From: Virgibacillus aidingensis
Lineage (GTDB): Bacteria; Bacillota; Bacilli; Bacillales; Amphibacillaceae
Direction of reading: 5' to 3'
Assembly: GCF_010994035.1 (NCBI RefSeq)
Contig: NZ_WIXN01000010.1
Span: 62,001 to 126,000 of the forward strand
Length of the DNA: 64,000 bases
Shown: one piece after another, positions 1-8,413 of the stretch
Layout: each line of letters opens with the position of its first letter
Numbering within the stretch: the first letter of the stretch is position 1
The notes under the pieces: generated by a model
What the model saw: the letters and a program-made list of their open reading frames with translations, nothing else
Told to the model about the DNA's origin: nothing
Database searches by the model: none
Translations under genes and position numbers: made by a program

Positions 1-812
1 TTTAAAGAAGCGTTTTGGGACATGACCGACACATATACTGCTTCATCCTCGTGAGTAAACATACCGATATTATGTCTGACATTAGTACTGCCTAAACTGC
101 CGCCTTTGCTGTAAAGGCTGACTCCGCTATGGTCGTCACCTTTATAATGGCTTAATATACCTTCCGCCATCATTCTTAAAAATTCCGCTTCACTTTCAGA
201 ACTTAATATGTCTCCTTCATACACTGTCTGCATAATGGTTGCCATATCTTTTGCTGAAGTAAGATTATCCCTTGGTGTAACTGATTCCATCATATACCTT
301 TGCAGTATCGTATCTTCTGCACCCATTTCAGCGCTGGCCTGATTGACTGAACCCATTCCAACCCTTTCAATGATCATATTTGTAGCTGTATTATCTGATT
401 GTGTGATCATTAAATATAATAAATCTCTCAGTGATAAAATTTGGTTATCCGACATATGGCGGATGATTCCGCCGCCGGAAGTAATATCCTCATCAGTTAC
501 CGTAACTTTTTCATCCAGGTTTATTATCCCTTGTTCTGCCTGCCGCAATGCTTCGATTAAAATAGGAACTTTAATGGTGCTTGCAGAAGAATATACCTTT
601 TCCTCCTCAATTCCTATGTCTCCATCTTTTGTCCCTATAAATACTGCATAGTTTTCATCGTCACCAATAATAGCCTCTACATCCTCTTCCAGGGAGGAAA
701 AACCGCCGCTTTGTCCACTGGCAAACCCATTGACTGAAAGGCCCAGAAGCAGACTGAACAAAACTGCCGTTAATAAGAGTAATAGTTTATTTTTCCATGA
801 TTTATAAACCAT
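1..812 (-). CDS. Secreted class A beta-lactamase-like serine hydrolase (partial)
   Basis: The reading frame starts at ATG 812 and runs off the left edge, so the C-terminus is missing. The N-terminus has a hydrophobic signal segment (KLLLLLTAVLFSLLLG), so the protein is exported. Motifs of the serine beta-lactamase/DD-peptidase fold are present in order: STIK (SxxK nucleophile and lysine), SDN, and SKGGSLG in the place of KTG. I do not see a clear class A omega-loop ExxLN glutamate: the region before the NLTSAKDMA helix reads RYMMESVTPRD. This fits the beta-lactamase-related hydrolases that act on peptidoglycan or other peptides better than a drug-resistance enzyme. It precedes a secreted deacylase on the same strand, separated by a terminator, so it is probably its own transcription unit. 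Confidence 0.8.
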   Translation of the reverse strand, partial: MVYKSWKNKLLLLLTAVLFSLLLGLSVNGFASGQSGGFSSLEEDVEAIIGDDENYAVFIGTKDGDIGIEEEKVYSSASTIKVPILIEALRQAEQGIINLDEKVTVTDEDITSGGGIIRHMSDNQILSLRDLLYLMITQSDNTATNMIIERVGMGSVNQASAEMGAEDTILQRYMMESVTPRDNLTSAKDMATIMQTVYEGDILSSESEAEFLRMMAEGILSHYKGDDHSGVSLYSKGGSLGSTNVRHNIGMFTHEDEAVYVSVMSQNASL

Positions 813-946
813 GTGCAAAACCTCTTTTCCGTTAGTTTTTATGTTGAATTCATCATCATTCCATAACAGGAATGGCTAATTCAGCGTAGATTTCATTTAT
901 TATATTGACCTCCAGCCCGGTACTGTATGTTCCATATCACCTCCAT

Positions 947-997
947 TGAAAAAAATACACCCCAGCGGAAAAGATCATGTATGCTCCACTGGGGTGT
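947..997 (-). terminator. Intrinsic terminator after the deacylase gene
   Basis: On the minus strand ACACCCCAGTGG pairs with CCGCTGGGGTGT, followed directly by a run of seven T. It lies just past the deacylase stop codon and separates it from the serine hydrolase gene. Confidence 0.8.
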
Positions 998-1009
998 CGT
1001 ATCAAACAG

Positions 1010-3886
1010 TTATTCCTGCTGCCATTCCTCCAGCAAATCATCGGCATGTGTTTCTAACATGCTGGAAGCTTCTTCAGAAATCTCTCCATTTGACTCAAGG
1101 AAATCAAGTAATTGTTTAAAGCTATTCATATGTCTTACCGCTTTATCCGTTTCGCCTGCAGATTCATAAGCACTCACTGCAGTCAAGTGCGTATTCAGGT
1201 GTCTGGCTGTTTCATCAGTTTCTATTTCACCGTTATTTCTGTATTCATCAACGAGCTGAATCATATTATCAATACTCGTCTCTTCCGGTTCACCTAAAAA
1301 TCCTCTTATTTCCTCTTCTCCTTCAATCTGAATGGTTACAGTTTGACGCTCATCCGTTATCTTGGATTCATTTTCGTCCACAATGACAAGGAATGTCCTT
1401 TCTTCCTCATCATTCAACAAGCCCCGGCCGGTAAAGCTTGTCCAGCCGTCTGCCGTCTGTACTTTTCCGAATCCGGTTGCAGTAAAATTCATCCCGGCAT
1501 TGCTATCCTGTACAACAAAAGTTCCATCAGCTTTTATATCTTCTTCCCCTTGTTGAAGAGAGAATTCCATTTCTGCTCCTGTCAGGGAAGCTGGATTATC
1601 TAAATCGTACAGTTCGCCTGCCTCTTCGATTTCAACTGACTCTGTTGTCATCGGACGGCTTGGCATGTTGGCAGCACGCTTTAATGCCTTACCTGGCTGA
1701 ATCCCTGTCAACTCGCCATCTATCAGGGCTATTTCTCCATTGACAAGTACATATTCTATTCCGTCTGCATATTGTTTTGGATCATCAAATGTCGCATTAT
1801 CAATCACCGTTTCCGGATCAAATATGGTAATATCAGCAGCCATGCCTTCAGCAATAAACCCTCGGTCTGTCATGCCAATGATAGTAGCCGGCAAACCGGT
1901 CATTTTTTGGATCATCGTTTCCCAATCAACAAGACCTTCTTCTCTTACATACCTGCCCAGTGCCCTTGGCTGTGTTCCATACCTTCTTGGATGGGTACTG
2001 GCAGATGTAGTAGCACCGCCATCTGATGCAATTGCTGTCGTTGGGTTTTCAAGAATACGCTGAAAATCCTCTTCATGTCCGAAATTATAAATGGATCTTA
2101 AGCTTCCCTCTGTCTCCAAAATACGCATTGTAGTTTCTCCCGGTGTCAGCTCTCCTTCATCTTCATCATCTTCCGGAAGCGGAATTTCCTCTATCATATC
2201 CCATTCAGCCGGTTCCTCATTTTCATCATTCCAGAGACGAACCATGAGATGATCATCTTCCACACGCACCCTCAACGAATGCCATTCGGTTGTCATATTG
2301 GCATCAACACTGCCGTAGTTTGTTGAGCTGCCATCCTCTCTTCCATATAAAACCAGATTGTCATTGCCAAGGTGCAATTCAATACCGTAACCGTTTACCG
2401 GAAAGGAGCTTCCTGAGCTAAAGTCATCTGCCTGCAGCCAGAATCTGATCCGCTGGTTATTTCCTACATCACTGACTTTAAAACGCATAAAAGCTTCACT
2501 ATTGTTTTCAAGCTGATCCATCACCGGGGTAATTTTTCCGTAAGCACTGGCATTCCCCTGGATCCGTTCATCAATTTCAATTTTTCCAATATTATCTTCC
2601 ACAAGGTAATTTACCGCATTGGAAGGATAGGAAAATAACTGTTGGAATGAGTCGGAATCCCACTCTTCACTATTTGTAAAATCATATGCAAAAGCTGTAT
2701 TTCCATCCAAATCCTGCACGCTTATTTCATCAATATCAAAGGTGATGTCACTGTCGTAGTCAAAATTGAGAAATCCTAAAAGCGCCTGACCATTCCTTGA
2801 ATAGCCAAAACCTTGTTCCATATAGTCGGCAAGTGTCATTCTTCTTGTAGGAAAATATACATCCTCAGGTCCTTCTACCCTGCTATGCATAATTTCCTCA
2901 ATTTCTTCTGCAATTTGCGGGCGAAGTTCAGGGTCGGCAAAGCGCTCAAGCATTGCTTCTCTTCCACCATCCTCTACCCAAGGAGGGACAATCGCCGTCA
3001 AGCCAGTCTGACTGCGAAGATATGGATAAACATCTGCCGTAGCATAGGTGCCGCGGGCATTTGCTTCTTCAATCAGCCCTACCGTTTCAACAGATTTACC
3101 CCAATTATCCGGCCCCATTACTTTCATGTGGGTAATATGAGGAACAAGCCCTGCTTCTTCTCCAATTTCTATCGTTTCAGCTGTAGCTTCTACTACCTCA
3201 TTATTTTCATTTCTGATATGATGCGGGAAATTTGTACGCCAATCTCTTGCAGCACTTACCACATCAATGACCTCTTCAGTTGTTGCATAATAAGCAGGTC
3301 TGTAAAACAAGCCGGCAGAAACGCCAAAGGCTCCATCCTCCATAGCCTGTGTAATCAATCCCCGCATTTCAGTTATTTCTGCATCTGTTGCCCGCCGATC
3401 ATCTTCACCAACCACTTCTTCCCAAACGGAATTAAAGCCGATATAGGCGCCAATATTTATTCCCAGACCATCTTCCTCAAGTGCGTGGCGCTCTGTTATA
3501 TCAGTAGGACCTCCGCCATCCACACTTAGCAACTCGGTCGTCACGCCCTGCGTAAGAGAGCTTTTGGCTTCCTGAAGTGCTGCCAGTGAAGCATGACTGT
3601 GAAGTTCAATGAATCCTGGCGTGACAAACAGCCCCTCTGCATCCACTTCTGTTTCTGCAGCATAGTCTTCCAGATTACCGATACGTGCTATTTTTCCATC
3701 CCGCAACCCGATATCCGCATCATATTGCGGAAGACCGGAGCCATCTATAATGGTTCCATTTTTAATAATCGTATCAAAATCCATGTCTTGAGACTGAGCT
3801 TGTCCAATTGGTGTTTGCAGGAATGTTCCAACCAGCAAAAAACCACAAATAACCAGCATTGCAATTCGCTTACTGAATCTGGACAT
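1010..3886 (-). CDS. Secreted N-acyl-D-amino-acid deacylase with inserted beta-sandwich and C-terminal FIMAH-like domain
   Basis: 958 residues, about twice the usual D-aminoacylase length. Residues 1-31 are a signal peptide. Residues 36-360 form the first part of an amidohydrolase barrel: FIELHSHAS holds the HxH metal site (H96, H98), PHHIRNEN lies near 221 and VPHITHMK near 250. Residues about 366-580 are an insert resembling a concanavalin-like beta-sandwich (RIRFWLQADDF, NGYGIELHL, MVRLWND). The barrel then resumes with ASDGG (catalytic Asp, D621), HPRRYGTQPRALGRYVREE and ADITIFDPETV. A beta-rich region (750-860) and a helical FIMAH-like module (871-955) end the protein. The family removes acyl groups from N-acyl-D-amino acids. 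The usual GNCG cysteine ligand after GVTT is replaced by SVDGGG. AGGAGG precedes the ATG. The substrate is unproven. Confidence 0.85.
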   Translation of the reverse strand: MSRFSKRIAMLVICGFLLVGTFLQTPIGQAQSQDMDFDTIIKNGTIIDGSGLPQYDADIGLRDGKIARIGNLEDYAAETEVDAEGLFVTPGFIELHSHASLAALQEAKSSLTQGVTTELLSVDGGGPTDITERHALEEDGLGINIGAYIGFNSVWEEVVGEDDRRATDAEITEMRGLITQAMEDGAFGVSAGLFYRPAYYATTEEVIDVVSAARDWRTNFPHHIRNENNEVVEATAETIEIGEEAGLVPHITHMKVMGPDNWGKSVETVGLIEEANARGTYATADVYPYLRSQTGLTAIVPPWVEDGGREAMLERFADPELRPQIAEEIEEIMHSRVEGPEDVYFPTRRMTLADYMEQGFGYSRNGQALLGFLNFDYDSDITFDIDEISVQDLDGNTAFAYDFTNSEEWDSDSFQQLFSYPSNAVNYLVEDNIGKIEIDERIQGNASAYGKITPVMDQLENNSEAFMRFKVSDVGNNQRIRFWLQADDFSSGSSFPVNGYGIELHLGNDNLVLYGREDGSSTNYGSVDANMTTEWHSLRVRVEDDHLMVRLWNDENEEPAEWDMIEEIPLPEDDEDEGELTPGETTMRILETEGSLRSIYNFGHEEDFQRILENPTTAIASDGGATTSASTHPRRYGTQPRALGRYVREEGLVDWETMIQKMTGLPATIIGMTDRGFIAEGMAADITIFDPETVIDNATFDDPKQYADGIEYVLVNGEIALIDGELTGIQPGKALKRAANMPSRPMTTESVEIEEAGELYDLDNPASLTGAEMEFSLQQGEEDIKADGTFVVQDSNAGMNFTATGFGKVQTADGWTSFTGRGLLNDEEERTFLVIVDENESKITDERQTVTIQIEGEEEIRGFLGEPEETSIDNMIQLVDEYRNNGEIETDETARHLNTHLTAVSAYESAGETDKAVRHMNSFKQLLDFLESNGEISEEASSMLETHADDLLEEWQQE

Positions 3887-3910
3887 TATTTATTCCTCCT
3901 TTTTGGTGCT

Positions 3911-4019
3911 TGGGGCTGCGCTAAATGCTCGCCCCACCGTAAAGATTTGGGACTGCACTAAATGCTCGTCCCATCATAGAAATTTTGGACTGCGAAATAT
4001 TCTCGTCCCACCGTAAAGT
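3911..4019. repeat. Three tandem ~37-bp repeats with GGGAC/GTCCC ends
   Basis: Three adjacent copies of about 37 bp lie in the deacylase leader. Each has the form GGGACTGCAC..AAATGCTC GTCCCACCGTAAAGAT, with GGGAC near the start and GTCCC near the end (first copy GGGGC/GCCCC, third GGAC). A related array sits at 10275-10400, so this is a dispersed element. Compensating changes in the first copy suggest the pairing matters. Confidence 0.7.
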
Positions 4020-4117
4020 TTTGGATTTGCCTAATTTTGTTGAATAACTTTACAGACGCCGCTTTCCTTTATTAAAGTTTGGACGGCATGCATTTATAAT
4101 TACATTGTCTTATTTTC

Positions 4118-4142
4118 AAAGGGACAGATAACCTGTCCCTTT
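4118..4142 (-). terminator. Hairpin after tasA-like gene, likely terminator
   Basis: AAAGGGACAG and CTGTCCCTTT form a perfect 10-bp stem with a five-base loop just downstream of the TasA-like stop. The T-run is short, so termination may be partial. Confidence 0.45.
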
Positions 4143-4161
4143 GTCCCAGCGTTTTTATTCC

Positions 4162-4746
4162 TTACAGCTCTTCTCCATCTGTTTGTGTTGCTGTAAATGT
4201 CCATTCGAGATTAAGTGTATCTCCCTGGAATTCATTTTGGTCTTCGCCGTTATCGACAAAGTTAAACTTCACTACTAAATCGTCAAAATCTCCAGTCGGC
4301 AATCCTTCACCAAGAATTGGATTTAATGCATGCTCACCGACTGCTTCCGGTGTCATTTCTCTTAGTTCAGCAAGGGTTGTGCTGAATACAACTTCATCCA
4401 GCTTGTCCACGTTGTATAGAAACTCCACTTCGATATGCTCGCCAAAGTCTTCGGTATTGTTTCCTTCTGCATCATCCACAGTATACTCTGTATCCAGAAA
4501 CACGCGGTCAATATCGAGGGATCCGTTATTTTGCAGTTCAAATGTGCGAATCATGGAATCTCCCGGTTTAATATTCTCCACATTAATAATTTCCGTCGGC
4601 TCCGCTGCCAGGTCCAATGTACCCGCGGCAAACGTATTTTCCGTTGATTCCGTATCACTGAAGTAGGCAAACGTTCCTCCTCCGATAAGTGAAATTCCCA
4701 ACGCCGCTGACATAATCCCCATTCCTAATTGTTTTTTAATTTTCAC
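4162..4746 (-). CDS. TasA/CalY (camelysin) family fibre protein
   Basis: 194 residues starting at GTG 4746 with GGAGG seven bases upstream. The N-terminus (IKKQLGMGIMSAALGISLIGGGTFAYFSDTE) is the typical TasA/CotN/camelysin leader. The AYFSDTE-TENTFAAGTLDL stretch marks the start of the mature beta-sandwich. In B. subtilis such precursors are cut by the signal peptidase SipW and assemble into biofilm fibres; camelysin relatives are surface proteases or fibre proteins. No sipW is visible in this window, so processing must rely on an unlinked enzyme. The gene follows the transpeptidase gene by about 70 bp, with a hairpin but no T-run between them, so co-transcription is likely. A role in holding the neighbouring enzymes at the cell surface is inference. 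Confidence 0.85.
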   Translation of the reverse strand: MKIKKQLGMGIMSAALGISLIGGGTFAYFSDTESTENTFAAGTLDLAAEPTEIINVENIKPGDSMIRTFELQNNGSLDIDRVFLDTEYTVDDAEGNNTEDFGEHIEVEFLYNVDKLDEVVFSTTLAELREMTPEAVGEHALNPILGEGLPTGDFDDLVVKFNFVDNGEDQNEFQGDTLNLEWTFTATQTDGEEL

Positions 4747-4778
4747 GATAATTCCTCCCTGTTTTTATTGTGATATAG

Positions 4779-4808
4779 CCCTGTGACAAGATCCCTCCTG
4801 TCACAGGG
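4779..4808 (-). other. Perfect 10-bp intercistronic hairpin between ggt and tasA
   Basis: CCCTGTGACA and TGTCACAGGG pair perfectly around a ten-base loop that reads GGAGGGATCT on the transcript. No T-run follows, so it looks like a processing or stability element within an operon rather than a terminator. Confidence 0.5.
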
Positions 4809-4815
4809 ATAAAAT

Positions 4816-7479
4816 TTAGTTATTGCTCCACTCCTCGACTAATGCCTCAGCAATAGAATTCAACGTTTCAAAAGCCTCTTCGGATATGGCTTCATTGTCC
4901 AGTTGATACTGAAGCAGTAATTGGAAGCTTTCCATATGCCTGGATGCTTTATCCAGCTGGCTTGCATCTTCATAAACACCTACAGCTGTCAAGTGTGTTT
5001 GGAAATGTCGTGCGACATCGTTATCCGCAATATTTCCATCTGCCCTGTACTCTTCAACTAGTGTGAGCATTTGTTCCACGGTTTCTTCCAGAGAAGATAC
5101 TCCAATAGCTGTTCCTTCTCTCGTTGAATCTGCTGCACCATAATACGTTCCTGATACCTCATCGAGCAAGATACTATTTACGTTGCCTATTTCTCTGTTA
5201 CTGCTCTCCCAGGCATGTCCCATTTCTTCCAGCTGTGCTCTTACATCACTCGGAATACCATACTCCCAGCGAATCGAAGGATAAGAACTGCTGAATATCC
5301 GCGGCTCCTCTATGGCATCCTTCAAATCCATCTCATAGCCAATCACATTGACAATAGTTTGCAGCACAGATGTAATGATTGTCGTTCCTCCAGGTGAGCC
5401 AACTGTCATAAATGGCTGATCATCTTTTAGAACGATCGTTGGTGTCATACTGCTTAACGGCCGTTTATTCGGCTGCACCTCATTGGCGCCGCCTGGAATA
5501 GCATCAAAATCCGTCAGCTCATTGTTCAGCATAATCCCGTATTCCGGTACCATAATCCCTGATCCAAACACTTGTTCAATAGTCGTTGTATAGGATACGA
5601 GATTTCCCCATTGATCCGCTACTGTAAAGTGTGTGGTTTCTCCGTCCACTTTGTCATCGATTTGTGTTACTCCTTGTGTTGGTTCACCATCCTGATATGC
5701 CCACGGGTTCCCCGGCTGCACATTTGGATTGGCCTGGTCAGGATCAATCAGATCCACCCGCTCACTGATATAATCCGGGTGAAGCAGTCCTTCTCTTGGA
5801 ACCTCTACGTGCTCCGGATCTCCCATGTATTCTCCTCTGTCCGCATATGCCAGATGCATAGCTTCTGCCATGTAATGGTATTTTTCAGCAGACTTTACAT
5901 CATACTGGGTTAAATCAAGCTCCTCAAACATTTTCAGCATTTGCAGCATAGTCAGACCACCAGAGCTTGGCGGCGGCATTGATGCAATATCATAGCCAAG
6001 ATACTCACCCCAGACCGGCTCATCGTGCGTAACATCATAACCAGCCAAATCATCAATTACCATGCTGCTGTCATTCTCCTGTACTACTTCAGCTAATGCT
6101 TCACCAATTTCACCCCCATAAAATACTTCGGTGCCCTGTTCAGCAATTAAACGAAGTGTTTTGGCAAAATCCTCCTGAACGAGCAGATCCCCTTCTTCCA
6201 AAGGTTCTCCATCAGGAAGGAATACATCTGCTGCAGCTGTTTGGGACAATTTATCCGCATTGCTGGCAATGGAATTTGCAACCGCCCAATTTACCTCTAC
6301 TCCATCCTCTGCCAATGTGATGGATGGTTCAATTAATGATTCAAGCGGCTGTGTTCCCCATTCATCCAATGCTGTTTCCAGTCCTTTTAATGTACCGGGA
6401 ACTCCAACGGATAGCCCGCTGCGCACCCGCTCCTGAAATGGCATGACACTCCCGGCAAAAGTATTGATATTCCATTCTTCGGGTTCTTCGGCTGCATCAT
6501 CCCATAGTTTCACTCTTAATTCGTCACCATCCACTTGGAAGCGCAATGACTGCCAATCTGTCGTACTATCATAGTTAAATGTAGACAGTGTGGAAGTGCT
6601 GGAATCCTTTGATTGGATAAGTTTTACCGTATTTGATCTTGTTTCGATTTCAACGCCGTATCCGTTTTGGGCATACGTGCTTCCCGGCCTGAAATCATCC
6701 GCCCGAAGCCAGATGCGCAAGCGACGGTCATCCCCAGGATCATCTGTCCGAAAACGCATCAGCAGTTCACTGTTTTCCATTTCTTCCATTGTAGAAGTTG
6801 TTCTTCCAAATGATGTACGATTATTTCCGACAGGCGGGCCAAATGTAATCTTTCCGCCTTCTTCAGCAATAGTAAAGGTTGTCCCGCGCTCATCCAGTGC
6901 AAATTTTTCAGAATCCCAGCTCGCACCTTGCTCCCCTGAAAAATCATAGTGAAAAGCAGGCTCCTCATCGGTTGCATCCACATCAAAAACAGTGACTTCA
7001 TCGATATGGAATTCCCCGCCGCCCTCATTATTCAGCTCATTGGCACCGAGCAAAAATTTCCCTTCCCCGGTGACGGTATTACTTTTATCAATGAACATAT
7101 CAGGTGTCGCTCCCGCCGGCGCACGCTCCCTGCTATTAATCACGGATACATCTTCTGTTTCGGCATCATAATACATCATGAAACCCCCACCGCCGATACC
7201 GGACATCTGCGGTTCCACCACATTTAAGGCAAACTGCATTGCTACAGCAGCATCTACGGCATTTCCGCCATTTTTCAGTACTTCAGCTCCAACCTTGGAT
7301 GCCTCCGGATGTGCACTTACGACCATCCCAAGATCCCCTTCATCCGTTTGCTCATCCTTAATTCCCGGATTATCCGGTTCACTGCCCGTATTATCAGCGA
7401 ATGCCGCCGGGACGGTTATCTGAAATAGAAGCGTGAACACAAATAAAACAGATAACAGTCTTACTTTTTTTTTCTTCAT
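4816..7479 (-). CDS. ggt: Secreted gamma-glutamyltranspeptidase with inserted beta-sandwich and C-terminal FIMAH-like domain
   Basis: 887 residues from ATG 7479, chosen because AGGAGGAGTAAA precedes it. Residues 1-29 are a signal peptide. GGT motifs run in order: NAVDAAVA, GGGGFMMYYD, NSRERAPAGATPDMF (substrate arginine), then after the insert RSGLSVGVPGTLKGLE, PPPSSGGLT, DGETTHFTV (T615, autocleavage nucleophile), RPLSSMTPTIV and GSPGGTTI. Residues about 135-340 are a beta-sandwich insert clearly related to that in the nearby deacylase (LRIWLRADDF, NGYGVEIE, LRVKLWDD, EEPEEWN), placed where ordinary GGTs have a short loop. Residues about 800-885 are a FIMAH-like helical module. The enzyme cleaves gamma-glutamyl bonds of glutathione, gamma-glutamyl peptides or poly-gamma-glutamate; which of these is unknown here. 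Confidence 0.9.
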   Translation of the reverse strand: MKKKKVRLLSVLFVFTLLFQITVPAAFADNTGSEPDNPGIKDEQTDEGDLGMVVSAHPEASKVGAEVLKNGGNAVDAAVAMQFALNVVEPQMSGIGGGGFMMYYDAETEDVSVINSRERAPAGATPDMFIDKSNTVTGEGKFLLGANELNNEGGGEFHIDEVTVFDVDATDEEPAFHYDFSGEQGASWDSEKFALDERGTTFTIAEEGGKITFGPPVGNNRTSFGRTTSTMEEMENSELLMRFRTDDPGDDRRLRIWLRADDFRPGSTYAQNGYGVEIETRSNTVKLIQSKDSSTSTLSTFNYDSTTDWQSLRFQVDGDELRVKLWDDAAEEPEEWNINTFAGSVMPFQERVRSGLSVGVPGTLKGLETALDEWGTQPLESLIEPSITLAEDGVEVNWAVANSIASNADKLSQTAAADVFLPDGEPLEEGDLLVQEDFAKTLRLIAEQGTEVFYGGEIGEALAEVVQENDSSMVIDDLAGYDVTHDEPVWGEYLGYDIASMPPPSSGGLTMLQMLKMFEELDLTQYDVKSAEKYHYMAEAMHLAYADRGEYMGDPEHVEVPREGLLHPDYISERVDLIDPDQANPNVQPGNPWAYQDGEPTQGVTQIDDKVDGETTHFTVADQWGNLVSYTTTIEQVFGSGIMVPEYGIMLNNELTDFDAIPGGANEVQPNKRPLSSMTPTIVLKDDQPFMTVGSPGGTTIITSVLQTIVNVIGYEMDLKDAIEEPRIFSSSYPSIRWEYGIPSDVRAQLEEMGHAWESSNREIGNVNSILLDEVSGTYYGAADSTREGTAIGVSSLEETVEQMLTLVEEYRADGNIADNDVARHFQTHLTAVGVYEDASQLDKASRHMESFQLLLQYQLDNEAISEEAFETLNSIAEALVEEWSNN

Positions 7480-7688
7480 TTTACTCCTCCTGCTCTTTAT
7501 TTTAATCATCTGTCAAATTTACTTCTGGAGCACTGTACAAGTTCTGTAGATAGTTTTATTACACGTCAACCCCCTCCTTAACGCAGGATAAAAAATCTCT
7601 TCGAACTTTGCTTAAAACTATAAAACAATATAACTACTTATGTAATCGTTTTCATATAGTGGAAATTAACCTATTGAACTTTATTTCT

Positions 7689-7723
7689 CTGTAATAGAAA
7701 TGCAATATTTCTATGTATTACAG
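7689..7723. promoter_or_regulatory. Inverted repeat upstream of ggt
   Basis: CTGTAATAGAAAT and ATTTCTATGTATTACAG form an interrupted palindrome about 210 bp upstream of the transpeptidase start. It could be an operator or a hairpin. No regulator is identified. Confidence 0.3.
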
Positions 7724-7989
7724 ATTATAACTATCGTTTATTTATTAGTAAAACAATGAAATGTTATAAACATATAAATATTTTTAATAAAAAGATATTA
7801 ATTAGTTCTTTTAACCTGATTTAATACAAGTGTCCATTATAAAAGTCATGCAAAAATCTTGTAAGACCATCAGCCTAATTAACTATTTTTAATCTATTTA
7901 ATCCATCTTCTTATTTAATACACAGACGATGAGTGCGTTATTATTGTCGAAAAAAATAAAATCCCGTAAACACGAATTGCCGCCGACCC

Positions 7990-8072
7990 CTGATGGCGAA
8001 AGCCTTAGCTGTACTGATGCAGATTGAAAAGTATTATAATTTTATACACTTTCCTACCTGCTAAGACTAGCT
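7990..8072. repeat. Dispersed intergenic repeat, copy 1
   Basis: CCCTGATGGCGAAAGCCTTA and the bases after it match 34990-35062 over roughly 45 bp, then again at the distal TACCTGC. It is a diverged copy of the same element. Confidence 0.5.
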
Positions 8073-8356
8073 GACACTTAACCGCAGCCTAAAAAAAAGT
8101 ACTATATCCACATTTTTATAACCCGTGCAACGAAAATGATAAAATAGGCTTATACTCATTCATATTACCTAGTACAACAGATCAATTTTGCAAATCCGAC
8201 TTCCCGGCATCAGAAAATAAAACAAAATCTCCTGAAAAATCAGTTATTTAGTCAGTTTTTTCATACATATAATAGTTTGATCTACCTACTTTGTCATACT
8301 TTAATCTTTTTTCCATTACTCCTTAGCATGCTGCACTTAAGTTTTTTAACTGCAGC

Positions 8357-8392
8357 AAAAAATGCAGAGTTATAAGAAAAACCTCTGCATTT
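8357..8392 (-). terminator. Intrinsic terminator after M42 peptidase
   Basis: AATGCAGAG/CTCTGCATT stem followed by a T-run on the minus strand, about 20 bp past the peptidase stop. Confidence 0.75.
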
Positions 8393-8413
8393 TCCATATA
8401 AATATTTAATTGT

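Larger units (their letters stand above)
7480..8356. other. Long AT-rich intergenic region
   Basis: About 880 bp with no convincing gene. It holds the upstream region of the transpeptidase gene, a palindrome at 7689-7723 and one copy of a dispersed repeat at 7990-8072. The rest is AT-rich sequence in which I see nothing further. Confidence 0.6.

Noticed and set aside
1-812. Serine hydrolase as a true drug-resistance beta-lactamase
   Set aside because: SxxK, SDN and KGG motifs are present, but the class A omega-loop glutamate is not clearly visible and the C-terminus is cut off, so resistance cannot be claimed.
2813-3529. A 238-codon open frame on the plus strand inside the deacylase gene
   Set aside because: It lies antisense to a strongly supported enzyme, has no ribosome site and a composition unlike a real protein.
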